Positions 37,588 to 45,539 of a DNA stretch of 64,000 nucleotides are shown one piece after another (within the stretch, counting starts at the first letter, position 1; every line of letters starts with the position of its first letter). This DNA comes from Aeromicrobium sp. Root344 (GTDB lineage Bacteria > Actinomycetota > Actinomycetes > Propionibacteriales > Nocardioidaceae). Location: NCBI RefSeq assembly GCF_001425755.1, contig NZ_LMDH01000001.1:2597672-2661671 (forward strand), written 5' to 3'. The notes beneath the pieces are model-generated. The model saw nothing but the letters and a program-made list of their open reading frames with translations, was not told where the DNA came from and did no database searches. Made by a program: the position numbers and the translations under genes.

Positions 37588-39846
37588 CTAGGGGATGGCC
37601 AGTGGCGCACTCGTCGCGGCTGTGGGCGCGTAGTTGGTCTTCGTCGCCGTGACCGTGACGGTGATCGACGTCCCCGCGTCGGCGGCCGTGAGCACGTACC
37701 GGTTCGTGGTGGCGCTGGAGATCGGCACGCCGTTCCGGTTCCACTGGTACGCCTTGGTGACGGACGGGCTCCAGCTGCCTGCCGAGGATGACAACGTCCG
37801 CCCGACCGCCGGGGTCCCGCTGATCCTGGGCAGAGCCGTGTTCGTGATGGTGTTGAGGGCGATCTCCGCGGTCGGATCGGTCGTCACGACCAAGGTCGTG
37901 TAGTTGGCCTTCGTCACCGTGAGGGTCACCGTCAGGTGCGAACCGACGTCGGCCGTCGTGGCTCTGTACGTCCGCGCGGTCGCACCGGTGATCGGGGTCC
38001 CGTCACGGTTCCACTGGTACGTCCTGCTGACCGTGCTGGGGTTGAAGGTTCCGGTCGACGTCGTCAGCGCGCTGCCGGCGGTCGGCGTACCGGTGATGGC
38101 CGGTGGTGCCGTCGTCGTGATGAGGTTCTCGGGTATCGCCGGCGTCGGTGCGCTCTCGACCGTGAGGGGAGCGAGGCCGGTCCTGGCCGCCGTGACCTTG
38201 ACCGTGAGGGTGGAGCCGACATCTGCGGCCGTCACCCGGTAGGTCCGGGCCGTGGCCGCCGCAATCTCCTCGTCCCCGCGCATCCACTGATAGGTCCGGG
38301 TGACAGGGGACGGGGTGAACGTGCCGGTCGACGACGTGAGCATGCTGCCGACGGTCGGCGTGCCCGAGATCGTGGGCGGCACGGTGTTGGTGATCTTGGC
38401 CGCGATGACCGAAGCTGTGGGGTCGCTGGTTGCCGCGGCGGGCGTGAATCCGTCAGCGCCGGCCGTGACGACCACCGTGATCTGGTGGCCGCTGTCGGCG
38501 TCCGTGAGGTCGTACGTGTCGGCGGTTGCGCCGGTGATGGTCGTCCCGTCGCGCTTCCAGCGATAGCTCCGCCTGACGTCGCCGGCGGACCAGGTGTCGC
38601 CGGCAGCGGTGAGGCGTCCACCATTCGCCGCGAGTCCGCTGATGCTCGGCCTCGTCTGGTTGACCAGCACGGGCGCCTTGATCTGGACCAGCTGGCTCGA
38701 CGACTGATAGCCGTTGTTGCCCACGAGGTCGAACACCTCGGGGAGGTAGGCGACTCGACGGCCGCCCGGCTCGGTCGAGTCGATCGTGATCGTCGCCTCG
38801 TACACGCCGTCGTACTGGTCCCCGCTGATGAGCTCAGGAACGGTGAAGTCGATGTCAGGGCCGCCGCCGTAGGAGAACGACGTCAGGCGGAAGCTGGGGT
38901 CGACACCGGAGGGGTCGGAGATCCTCAAGCGGGAGGTGAGGGTGACCGGGCCCGTGCTGGCATCGACGATCGAGGGGGTCAAGGGATCCCACGACACGAC
39001 GGGTCCGGACAGGTCGGGTTCGTCCGTGCCGTTGGTGACGATGAACGGCATGTTCTTGCCGTACGAGAGGTTGCCGAGGACGTCGCGAAGATTGCCGATG
39101 CTCACGCTCCATTGGCCCGAACGTGCCCCTTCGGGGATCGTGATGGTCCCTTGGTAGGTGCCGTCGTGTGCGTCGCCTGAGATCCGCTGGACGTCAGAGG
39201 TCCCGGCACTCTGGCCCGATGCCTGCTCGTAGGCGCCGAAGCCGTAGAACCCCGGGAAGCCGGCTCGGTCCTTGATCCGGACGGTCACCGTAATGTCGGC
39301 CGGCCCGTCGGACACGTCGACAGGGTTCGGCGTGACGCTGGCTGAGACGACTTCGGGGATGTCCGCGTCGGGATCCTCGTTGAGGACGTCGAAGCTGCGC
39401 GTCTGGCTCCTGCTGTTGCCGGCCGCGTCGTGGGGATTGACCAGGGCGTACCAGGGCCCGCCGATGGAGAGGGCCGGCAGCGTGACGGTGTACTCGTAGT
39501 CGCCCGACTGCGCGTCCCCGCTGACCCGCACCATCTCGCCGGAGGAGTACGTGGGGAAGGCGCCCAAGGTGTTCTGCTCGGACTGCTTGCTGGCCAGGAA
39601 CACCTGCACCGTCTCCACGCCGACCTCGTCGGTGACGTGCGCCTTCACGGTCACCTCGACGGGGCCTTCGTCGAGGTTGACGGGATTGGGCGTGACGCTC
39701 ATCGAGGTCACATCAGGGGCGGTCTCGTCCCCGCCCTCGCAGAAGCCGGGGCAGAACCCGGCGTTGGCCGGCTGACCGCCCAGGAAGAGGAGGACCATGG
39801 CGCAGGTGACTGCCGCGGCGAGGATCTTGCGTGGACGCTGGTTCAT
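37588..39846 (-). CDS. secreted Ig-like repeat protein
   Basis: 752 residues. A Sec signal peptide (about 1-29, LLFLGGQPANA) is followed by three related modules starting TPNPV, then about four tandem Ig-like repeats (about residues 395-752) of 85-90 residues each, with core ISGTPxVGxxLTxSTGTF and YQWxRxGxxIxxATxxTY. There is no C-terminal LPXTG or membrane anchor, so it is released or held by wall interaction. The gene is divergent from the Tad locus across 246 nt. An adhesive or surface role is inferred from repeats and location; it could also be unrelated to the pilus. Confidence 0.78.
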   Translation of the reverse strand: MNQRPRKILAAAVTCAMVLLFLGGQPANAGFCPGFCEGGDETAPDVTSMSVTPNPVNLDEGPVEVTVKAHVTDEVGVETVQVFLASKQSEQNTLGAFPTYSSGEMVRVSGDAQSGDYEYTVTLPALSIGGPWYALVNPHDAAGNSRSQTRSFDVLNEDPDADIPEVVSASVTPNPVDVSDGPADITVTVRIKDRAGFPGFYGFGAYEQASGQSAGTSDVQRISGDAHDGTYQGTITIPEGARSGQWSVSIGNLRDVLGNLSYGKNMPFIVTNGTDEPDLSGPVVSWDPLTPSIVDASTGPVTLTSRLRISDPSGVDPSFRLTSFSYGGGPDIDFTVPELISGDQYDGVYEATITIDSTEPGGRRVAYLPEVFDLVGNNGYQSSSQLVQIKAPVLVNQTRPSISGLAANGGRLTAAGDTWSAGDVRRSYRWKRDGTTITGATADTYDLTDADSGHQITVVVTAGADGFTPAAATSDPTASVIAAKITNTVPPTISGTPTVGSMLTSSTGTFTPSPVTRTYQWMRGDEEIAAATARTYRVTAADVGSTLTVKVTAARTGLAPLTVESAPTPAIPENLITTTAPPAITGTPTAGSALTTSTGTFNPSTVSRTYQWNRDGTPITGATARTYRATTADVGSHLTVTLTVTKANYTTLVVTTDPTAEIALNTITNTALPRISGTPAVGRTLSSSAGSWSPSVTKAYQWNRNGVPISSATTNRYVLTAADAGTSITVTVTATKTNYAPTAATSAPLAIP

Positions 39847-40052
39847 GCGGGCATGTCCTTCTCGCGTTCCTCTCCCTGCCCTCGACCGTACGCACGAGTG
39901 CGGCTCGTGACGATGGTCGAGGAGCGAAATGGCCACGACGAGAGGCCGAAACCATCCCGATGAGCCACGGCGTCCGGGCCTCGTGCGGTCGATCTCCATC
40001 CACAACTCACCGCGACAGGCTCTTCCCAAACCGGCCGGGACTCGGGCACTAT

Positions 40053-40083
40053 CTCTTCCCAAGTCACTTCTTCGGGGGAAGAG
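40053..40083 (+). promoter_or_regulatory. stem-loop candidate in the cpaF upstream region
   Basis: CTCTTCCC (40053-40060) pairs with GGGAAGAG (40076-40083) over a 15-nt loop, and the second arm contains the cpaF ribosome-binding region. A nearby copy of CTCTTCCC (40019-40026) could compete for it. Weak evidence. Confidence 0.2.
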
Positions 40084-40092
40084 GTTCTGGGA

Positions 40093-41331
40093 GTGGAATC
40101 GTCGACGTCGGCACTGTCCGACCGCGTGCGCGACCTCGTGCGTCAGCGCCGCATCGACCCGCGCACCGACGCGGTGTCCGTACGCCAGGCAGCCCTCGAC
40201 GTCATCGCCGAGCATGAGTCCCGCAGCCTGACCGGCGCCGTACGCTCGCTCGACGAACCCGAGCTCGTGATCGGCCAGATCGTCGCCGACGTGTCCGGCT
40301 TCGGCCCGCTGCAACAGTTCCTCGACGACGACACGGTGGAGGAGATCTGGATCAACGACCCGTCTCGCGTGTTCATTGCGCGGGGCGGGCGCCACGAGCT
40401 GACCTCCTTGATCCTCAGCGCCGAGCAGGTCAGAGAGCTGGTCGAGCGCATGCTGAGCTCGTCGGGCCGGCGGCTCGACATCAGCCAGCCGTTCGTCGAC
40501 GCGATGCTCCCCGGTGGACACCGCCTGCACGTCGTACTCGACGGCATCTCGCGAGGCTTCGCCGCCGTCAACATCCGCAAGTTCGTCGCCCGCGCCCACT
40601 CGCTGTCAGACCTCGTCGCGCTCGGCACGCTCGACGAGCAGAGTGCGACGTTCCTCGACGCGAGCGTCGCAGCCGGGCTCAACATCGTGGTGTCCGGTGG
40701 CACGCAAGCCGGCAAGACGACGCTGCTCAACTGCCTGGCCGCCTCGATCCCGGGCTCCCAGCGCCTCGTCTCGGTCGAGGAGGTCTTCGAGCTGCAGTGC
40801 GGCCATCCCGACTGGGTCGCGATGCAGACGCGGCAAGCCGGACTCGAGGGCACCGGCGAGATCTCGTTGCGGGTGCTCGTCAAGGAGGCGTTGCGCATGC
40901 GCCCGTCCCGCATCATCGTCGGCGAGGTCAGGGCGGCCGAGTGCCTCGACCTGCTGCTTGCCCTCAACGCCGGGCTTCCCGGCATGGCCAGCATCCACGC
41001 CAACTCCGCCCGGCAGGCCCTGGTCAAGATGTGCACACTGCCGTTGCTCGCGGGCGACAACATCGGGTCGAGGTTCGTGGTGCCGACCGTCGCCTCGTCC
41101 GTCGACCTCGTCGTCCACACCGGCATCGACCCCGACGGGAGCCGTGCTGTGCGCGAGATCGTTGCGGTGACTGGCCGCGTCGAGAACGACCTGATCGAGT
41201 CCGAACCGGTGTTCGTACGTCGTGCGGGCCGGCTCGAGCGGGGTCACGGCGTGCCGTTGCGCCGCGACGCGTACGAGCAGGCCGGCGTCGACCTCGACGA
41301 CGTGCTGGGAGTTGGCCGATGGGCGCCGTGA
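40093..41331 (+). CDS. cpaF: Tad/Flp pilus assembly ATPase CpaF (TadA)
   Basis: 412 residues, the typical length of CpaF/TadA secretion ATPases. A flexible N-terminal region precedes the RecA-like core, which has Walker A GGTQAGKTT (about residues 202-210), a Walker B/Asp-box region around RIIVGEVRAAECLDLLLALN, and SIHANSARQAL. It powers assembly, and possibly retraction, of Flp pili. The GTG at 40093 is preceded by a purine-rich GGGGGAAGAGG region. It is the first gene of the Tad operon, followed by tadB after a short overlap. Confidence 0.92.
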   Translation: MESSTSALSDRVRDLVRQRRIDPRTDAVSVRQAALDVIAEHESRSLTGAVRSLDEPELVIGQIVADVSGFGPLQQFLDDDTVEEIWINDPSRVFIARGGRHELTSLILSAEQVRELVERMLSSSGRRLDISQPFVDAMLPGGHRLHVVLDGISRGFAAVNIRKFVARAHSLSDLVALGTLDEQSATFLDASVAAGLNIVVSGGTQAGKTTLLNCLAASIPGSQRLVSVEEVFELQCGHPDWVAMQTRQAGLEGTGEISLRVLVKEALRMRPSRIIVGEVRAAECLDLLLALNAGLPGMASIHANSARQALVKMCTLPLLAGDNIGSRFVVPTVASSVDLVVHTGIDPDGSRAVREIVAVTGRVENDLIESEPVFVRRAGRLERGHGVPLRRDAYEQAGVDLDDVLGVGRWAP

Positions 41332-42179
41332 CGGGCCTGATGGCCGGCGTCGGCCTGCTGCTGATCGGCTGGACGTTCGCCGATCCGGGGTGGCGCCCCG
41401 CGCGGCGCAGCATCCGTGGCAAGGGCCGGCTCGCGGATCTCCTGGCCCGCGCCGGGGTCGAAGGCATCTCGCCGGCGCAGATCGCCGGCCTGTGCGTCGT
41501 CGCGTTCCTCCTCGCGGCCATGGTCGTGACGGCGGCGTCGGGCGTACCAGCGATCGGTGCGATCTTCGGGCTCATGGCGGGTGCCGTGCCGACATCCGTC
41601 CTGCGTGGGCGAGCGGCGCGGCGGGCCCGTGAGCACGCCGCGCTGTGGCCCGATGCCGTCGACAACCTCTCGTCCGCCGTACGTGCGGGGCTCTCCTTGC
41701 CGGAGGCGCTCATGCAGCTGGGTGAGCGAGGACCGGAGGGCCTGCGGGTGCCGTTCGCGCAGTTCGGCCGCGACTACCAGGCGTCCGGCCGATTCCACGA
41801 CTCGCTCGACCTGCTCAAGGCGCGACTCGCCGACCCCGTCGGTGACCGGGTGATCGAGGCGTTGCGCATCGCGCGCGAGGTCGGCGGCGGCGACCTGGGC
41901 CGCATGTTGCGGTCGCTCTCGGGCTTCCTGCGCGACGACCTTCGCACGCGTGGCGAGCTCGAGTCGCGGCAGTCCTGGACCGTCAACGGCGCTCGTCTCG
42001 CGGTCGGCGCGCCCTGGGCGGTGCTGCTCTTCATGTGCCTGCAGCAGGACGTGGTCGAGCGGTTCGCGACGACTGCTGGCCTGGTCGTCCTCGCGAGCGG
42101 AGCGGTCCTCTGCGTGGTGGCCTACCGCCTCATGCTCTGGATCGGCCGCCTGCCCACCGAGAAGCGGATCCTCGCGTGA
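41319..42179 (+). CDS. tadB: Tad pilus inner-membrane platform protein TadB-like
   Basis: 286 residues. Membrane helices near the N-terminus (about 5-22 and 45-68) and C-terminus (about 225-275) surround the cytoplasmic GSPF/T2SSF-type core: EHAALWPDAVDNLSSAVRAG, then LSLPEALMQLGERGPEGLRV. It forms the membrane platform with TadC. The ATG at 41319 has GGGAG about 6 nt upstream; a GTG at 41328 overlapping the cpaF stop is the alternative start. Confidence 0.85.
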   Translation: MGAVTGLMAGVGLLLIGWTFADPGWRPARRSIRGKGRLADLLARAGVEGISPAQIAGLCVVAFLLAAMVVTAASGVPAIGAIFGLMAGAVPTSVLRGRAARRAREHAALWPDAVDNLSSAVRAGLSLPEALMQLGERGPEGLRVPFAQFGRDYQASGRFHDSLDLLKARLADPVGDRVIEALRIAREVGGGDLGRMLRSLSGFLRDDLRTRGELESRQSWTVNGARLAVGAPWAVLLFMCLQQDVVERFATTAGLVVLASGAVLCVVAYRLMLWIGRLPTEKRILA

Positions 42180-43090
42180 CCGGGGCGATGATCGGGCTCC
42201 TGCTGTCCAGCGGTCTGCTGCTGGTCGCCTCGGGCTGGGCGCGCACGCGACGGCCGTCGCTCGAGCAACGGCTGGCTCCCTATCTCCGCGACGTTCATCC
42301 GTACGCCGTGGTGCCCGGCTGCTCGCGCGGTGTCGTCGAGGCGGTCTTCGGCCCCTCGATCCGCAGGGCAGGTCAGGTGGTGGGCGACCTCGTCGGCGGC
42401 TCCGCGAGCGTGTCCCGGCGCCTGGTCCGGCTGGGCTCGACCATGACGGTCGAGGAGTTCCGCATCCGCCAGGTGTTGTGGGGCGCGGTTGGACTGGCCG
42501 GGACGATCGGTGTCTCCGCGTTCCTGTGGTCCGAGCGAGGCACGGGCGTCCCGGTGCTGCTGGTCATCTGCGTCGTCGGCTTCGTGAGCGGCGTCCTGAT
42601 GTGCGACAACAACTTGTCGAGCAGGGTGAAGGCGCACGAGCAGGAGCTGCAGGCAGAGTTCCCCGTGGTCGCCGACCTCCTCGCCCTCGCGGTTGCCGCA
42701 GGCGAGAGCCCGGTGGCCAGCCTCGAGCGGATCATGAAGGTCTGCCACGGAGCGCTGTCCGACGACCTCGCACGTGTCGTCGCCGACATCCGCACCGGAA
42801 CACCGATGGCGCACGCGTTCGACGGGCTCGCCGCACGGACGGGTGTCACGAGCATCGCGCGGTTCGCCGAAGGACTGGCGATTGCGGTCGAGCGTGGCAC
42901 GCCGCTGGTCGATGTGCTGCACGCCCAGGCCGCCGATGTTCGTGAAGCCGGGCGACGCGAGCTGATGGAGGCAGGCGGCCGCAAGGAGATCGCGATGATG
43001 GTCCCCGTCGTGTTCCTGATCCTTCCTGTGACCGTCGTGTTCGCCTTCTTCCCCGGCTACATCGGGCTTCATCTGACCTCAGGTATGTAG
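42176..43090 (+). CDS. tadC: Tad pilus inner-membrane platform protein TadC-like
   Basis: 304 residues, GSPF/T2SSF family. An N-terminal membrane helix is followed by two mid-protein helices (about 95-140), the cytoplasmic core with EFPVVADLLALAVAAGESPV and RFAEGLAIAVERGTPLVDVL, and C-terminal helices. The GTG start overlaps the tadB stop (GTGA), a tight operon arrangement. With TadB it forms the heteromeric platform driven by CpaF. Confidence 0.85.
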   Translation: MTGAMIGLLLSSGLLLVASGWARTRRPSLEQRLAPYLRDVHPYAVVPGCSRGVVEAVFGPSIRRAGQVVGDLVGGSASVSRRLVRLGSTMTVEEFRIRQVLWGAVGLAGTIGVSAFLWSERGTGVPVLLVICVVGFVSGVLMCDNNLSSRVKAHEQELQAEFPVVADLLALAVAAGESPVASLERIMKVCHGALSDDLARVVADIRTGTPMAHAFDGLAARTGVTSIARFAEGLAIAVERGTPLVDVLHAQAADVREAGRRELMEAGGRKEIAMMVPVVFLILPVTVVFAFFPGYIGLHLTSGM

Positions 43091-43102
43091 GAAGGAACTC
43101 AC

Positions 43103-43264
43103 ATGTGGCAATTCCGATCTCGTCGCCATGACGAACGCGGCGACGTTCCCGGCTGGGTCATGATCACGGTCATGAGCGCGGGAATCGTGGCAGTGCTGTC
43201 GGCGGTCGCCGGGCCCCAGCTGCGGTCGATGCTGACCCAGGCACTGTCGGCGGTCGGCGGCTGA
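43103..43264 (+). CDS. small pilin-like protein, candidate Flp pilin
   Basis: 53 residues, too short for the usual ORF cutoffs. The protein begins MWQFRSRRHDERGDVPGW, followed by one hydrophobic helix (about residues 18-37) and a short C-terminal tail. A Gly-Asp (13-14) preceding the helix is a possible prepilin cleavage site, but the Glu at position +5 of mature Flp pilins is absent. A strong Shine-Dalgarno GGAAGGA lies 8 nt before the ATG. Position between tadC and tadE supports an identity as the major or minor pilin of this locus. Confidence 0.7.
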   Translation: MWQFRSRRHDERGDVPGWVMITVMSAGIVAVLSAVAGPQLRSMLTQALSAVGG

Positions 43265-43267
43265 GCC

Positions 43268-43657
43268 GTGGGGCTGCCGGGGCGGCGCGAGCGCGGGGCG
43301 GCGGTCGTCGACTTCGTGTTAATCATGGTCTTGCTGGTCCCCCTGGTGCTCGGGGTGGCCCAAGTGGCCCTCGTGCTCCACGTACGCAACACCGCAGCGG
43401 CCGCGGCGTCCGAAGGCGCCCGCGCCGCGGCACCCTTGGGAGCCACCCCTGCCGACGGAGTGGCACGTACGCGCTCCATGATCCGCGCCGCACTGGCCGA
43501 CCGCTATGCCGACGACGTGACCGCGACCCGTACGTCGATCGGCGGCTTGCCCGCCACGGAGGTGGTCGTACGCGCTCGGGTCCCGGCCCTCGGCCTGTTC
43601 GGGCCCTCCGTCCCGATCACCGTACGAGGGCACGCCGTCAGCGATGTCGAACCATGA
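43268..43657 (+). CDS. tadE: TadE-family pseudopilin
   Basis: 129 residues. A short Arg-rich start (RRERGAAVVDFVLIMVLLVP) leads straight into a hydrophobic helix, the prepilin/TadE signature, and a small C-terminal extracellular domain follows. It begins three bases after the pilin stop with a GTG. TadE proteins act as minor pilins needed for assembly. Its stop overlaps the next tadE gene by 4 nt (ATGA). Confidence 0.82.
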   Translation: MGLPGRRERGAAVVDFVLIMVLLVPLVLGVAQVALVLHVRNTAAAAASEGARAAAPLGATPADGVARTRSMIRAALADRYADDVTATRTSIGGLPATEVVVRARVPALGLFGPSVPITVRGHAVSDVEP

Positions 43658-44079
43658 ACCGCGACGAGGGCACTGCCACGGTCGAGTTCGTCTGGCTCTC
43701 GATCCTCCTCCTCGTGCCGTTCGTCTACATCCTCGTCGCGGTGTTCGACGCCCAGCGCGCGTCCTACGGGGTGTCGACCGCGAGCCGCTCGGCCGCCCGG
43801 GCCTTTCTTCAGGCCCCCGACGTCGCTTCGGGGGAGCAGCGCGCCAGACTGGCCGCGCGCGTGGCGCTCGACGACCAGGGCCTGCCCGCCGCCAGCGTCC
43901 AGATCACCTGCCTGCCCTCGCCGGCAGACTGCCTGCAGCCGGGGTCTTCGGTCCGGGTCGTCGTCCGTACGACCCAGCAGCTGCCACTCACCCCCAACGC
44001 GCTGGGCTCGCAGCTGGGCGGCATCACGGTCGACAGCACGCACACGCAGCCCTACGGCACCTTCCGGAGGGCGCGGTGA
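43654..44079 (+). CDS. TadE-like minor pilin
   Basis: 141 residues. It starts MNRDEGTATVEFVWLSILLL: the prepilin-type N-terminus with Glu in EF at the expected place, followed by a membrane helix and an extracellular domain with two Cys that could form a disulfide (CLPSPADC). The ATG overlaps the upstream stop. It is the second TadE-type protein of the locus; the pair may form a heterodimer at the pilus tip or base. Confidence 0.8.
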   Translation: MNRDEGTATVEFVWLSILLLVPFVYILVAVFDAQRASYGVSTASRSAARAFLQAPDVASGEQRARLAARVALDDQGLPAASVQITCLPSPADCLQPGSSVRVVVRTTQQLPLTPNALGSQLGGITVDSTHTQPYGTFRRAR

Positions 44080-44474
44080 GGCGCGAGGACGGCCAGATCA
44101 CCGTCATGACGATCGGGTTCTTCGTGTTCCTCGGCCTGCTGGCGGTCGTGGTCGTCAACTCCTCGGCGGCGTTCCTGCAGCGCCAGCAGCTCGACAACGT
44201 CGCCGACGGCGCGGCCCTTGCCGCGGCCGACGGACTGAGCCGGGCCGACTTCTACCGGCACGGTGAGGTCACGCTCGACGACGCCGAGGCCCGCCGACTG
44301 ATCGGGGAGTACGTCGCGGGCGACGACATCCGGGTCGTCGCGGTGCGCACCGACGGCGACCAGGTTCACGTACGCCTGGAGCGCACCGTGAGCCTGACGA
44401 TCGCACCGCCGGGCTGGACCTCGCGAACCACGATCGCGTCCGAGGCGACGTCCCAGCTCCGACTGGGCGACTAA
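44076..44474 (+). CDS. TadG-like / Tad-associated helical protein
   Basis: 132 residues. The N-terminal REDGQITVMTIGFFVFLGLL region is a prepilin-like or membrane segment typical of the putative Flp pilus-assembly TadE/G-like family (PF13400). The remainder is a soluble extracellular region with QQLDNVADGAALAAADGLS, the hallmark of this family. Translation starts at a GTG overlapping the previous stop (GTGA). It is the last gene of the Tad operon and ends with stop codons overlapping the convergent PPOX gene by 4 nt. Confidence 0.78.
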   Translation: MRREDGQITVMTIGFFVFLGLLAVVVVNSSAAFLQRQQLDNVADGAALAAADGLSRADFYRHGEVTLDDAEARRLIGEYVAGDDIRVVAVRTDGDQVHVRLERTVSLTIAPPGWTSRTTIASEATSQLRLGD

Positions 44475-44857
44475 CCGTTCCGCCCAGAGATCTGACGAGT
44501 CGGCTCGATCAGGGCGACGACCCGCTCGGCGTCTCGCCCGTACGGCTGGCCGATGTACTTCCGGGCGATCCGATCCACGACTTCCCACGCGGCGTCGCCC
44601 TCGAGCCACTCGACGACCCGACCCCGGATGAGGACCGGATGGAACGGGTTGTCGACCGGAGTCAGCGACAGGGCCACGCGTGGGTCGCGTCGCAGGTTGC
44701 GGGCCTTGAGGGTCTGCGGGCCGGTGAGGATCGCGACGCGCTCGCCCTCGGTGCCGACCCAGACCGGCACCGAGTGCGGAGCGCCGTCGGGCAGGATCGT
44801 CGCGAGGTGGGCCGTCGAGGTGCCGTCGAGGATCTCGCGGACCTCGGGGTCGATCAT
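44471..44857 (-). CDS. PPOX-class / F420-dependent oxidoreductase family protein
   Basis: 128 residues with the split-barrel PNPOx-like fold: an opening helix, STAHLATILPDGAPHSVPVW, then VGTEGERVAILTGP, KARNLRRDPRVALSLTPVDN and a C-terminal strand. TIGR03618-type members bind F420 or flavin; the exact cofactor cannot be told. Its ATG overlaps the stop of the RibD/DHFR-like gene by 4 nt (ATGA), so both are co-translated. It may detoxify or reduce a small molecule. Ends convergent with the Tad operon. Confidence 0.82.
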   Translation of the reverse strand: MIDPEVREILDGTSTAHLATILPDGAPHSVPVWVGTEGERVAILTGPQTLKARNLRRDPRVALSLTPVDNPFHPVLIRGRVVEWLEGDAAWEVVDRIARKYIGQPYGRDAERVVALIEPTRQISGRNG

Positions 44858-45450
44858 CGCTGCACCTCGTAGTGCAGGTGGGTCACACCAGGAGCCGGCA
44901 CGGCCGCGATCAGGCGCAGCTGGATGTGCGCTGGCAGCTCTTGGAAGAACGGACGACCGGCACCGAGCAGGATGGGTACCTGGTTGAGGACCAGCTCGTC
45001 GACCAGACCGGCCTTGAGGGCCTCGGTCACGATGCCGCCGCCCATCAGCGCGACGTCCTTGTCGCCGGCAGCCTCCTTGGCAGCGGCGATCGCCTCCTCG
45101 ATCCCGGTGGTGACGAGGGTCTGGCGGGCGCCCATCTCGGGAGCTGGGCGGTGGCTCAGGACGAACAGGGGAGCGGTGGGGTGTGGTGCGCCGTCGTTGC
45201 CGAACTGCTCGGAGTCGTCGTACGTCTTGCGTCCGGCCAGAGACGCGCCGACACGCTGCGCCAAGGTGTCGAACAGCGGAGCGCTGGCAGCGCTGAGCGT
45301 GAAGCCGTCGAACACGTGGCTGGGGACATCCCCGGTGAAGAACCAGTCGAAGAGTGCGCCGCCGTCGCCGAGCCCATGGCCGGGGCGGGCGTCGCGTCCG
45401 GTGACGAAGCCGTCGACCGAGACCGACATGGCGGTGAAGACCTTGCTCAT
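44854..45450 (-). CDS. RibD C-terminal / dihydrofolate reductase-family protein
   Basis: 198 residues. The fold is the RibD_C/DHFR-like domain: MSKVFTAMSVSVDGFVTGRD at the N-terminus, GRKTYDD, VLSHRPAP, and ALMGGGIVTEALKAGLVDEL with VPILLGAGRPFF. Such stand-alone proteins are NAD(P)H-binding reductases of unknown substrate. The ATG at 45450 has AAAGGAA 7 nt upstream. It is divergent from an HxlR-type regulator and overlaps the downstream PPOX gene, a small regulated reductase operon. Confidence 0.85.
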   Translation of the reverse strand: MSKVFTAMSVSVDGFVTGRDARPGHGLGDGGALFDWFFTGDVPSHVFDGFTLSAASAPLFDTLAQRVGASLAGRKTYDDSEQFGNDGAPHPTAPLFVLSHRPAPEMGARQTLVTTGIEEAIAAAKEAAGDKDVALMGGGIVTEALKAGLVDELVLNQVPILLGAGRPFFQELPAHIQLRLIAAVPAPGVTHLHYEVQR

Positions 45451-45502
45451 GTGTCGTTCCTTTCGAGTTCCGTGAAGAGACTCTGGCACCGTAGCATCCA
45501 AA

Positions 45503-45517
45503 GTTTCTTGAGGGAAC
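45503..45517. promoter_or_regulatory. possible HxlR operator
   Basis: GTTTCTTGAGGGAAC, an imperfect palindrome (GTTnC...GnAAC) in the 89-nt gap between the divergent reductase and HxlR genes. It is near the -35 region of the HxlR promoter. No experimental consensus is matched. Confidence 0.25.
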
Positions 45518-45527
45518 CCCAATGGAG

Positions 45528-45533
45528 TAGGAT
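45528..45533 (+). promoter_or_regulatory. -10 box of a leaderless promoter (HxlR gene)
   Basis: TAGGAT is followed by exactly six bases and the ATG at 45540. Confidence 0.5.
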
Positions 45534-45539
45534 GAGCCC

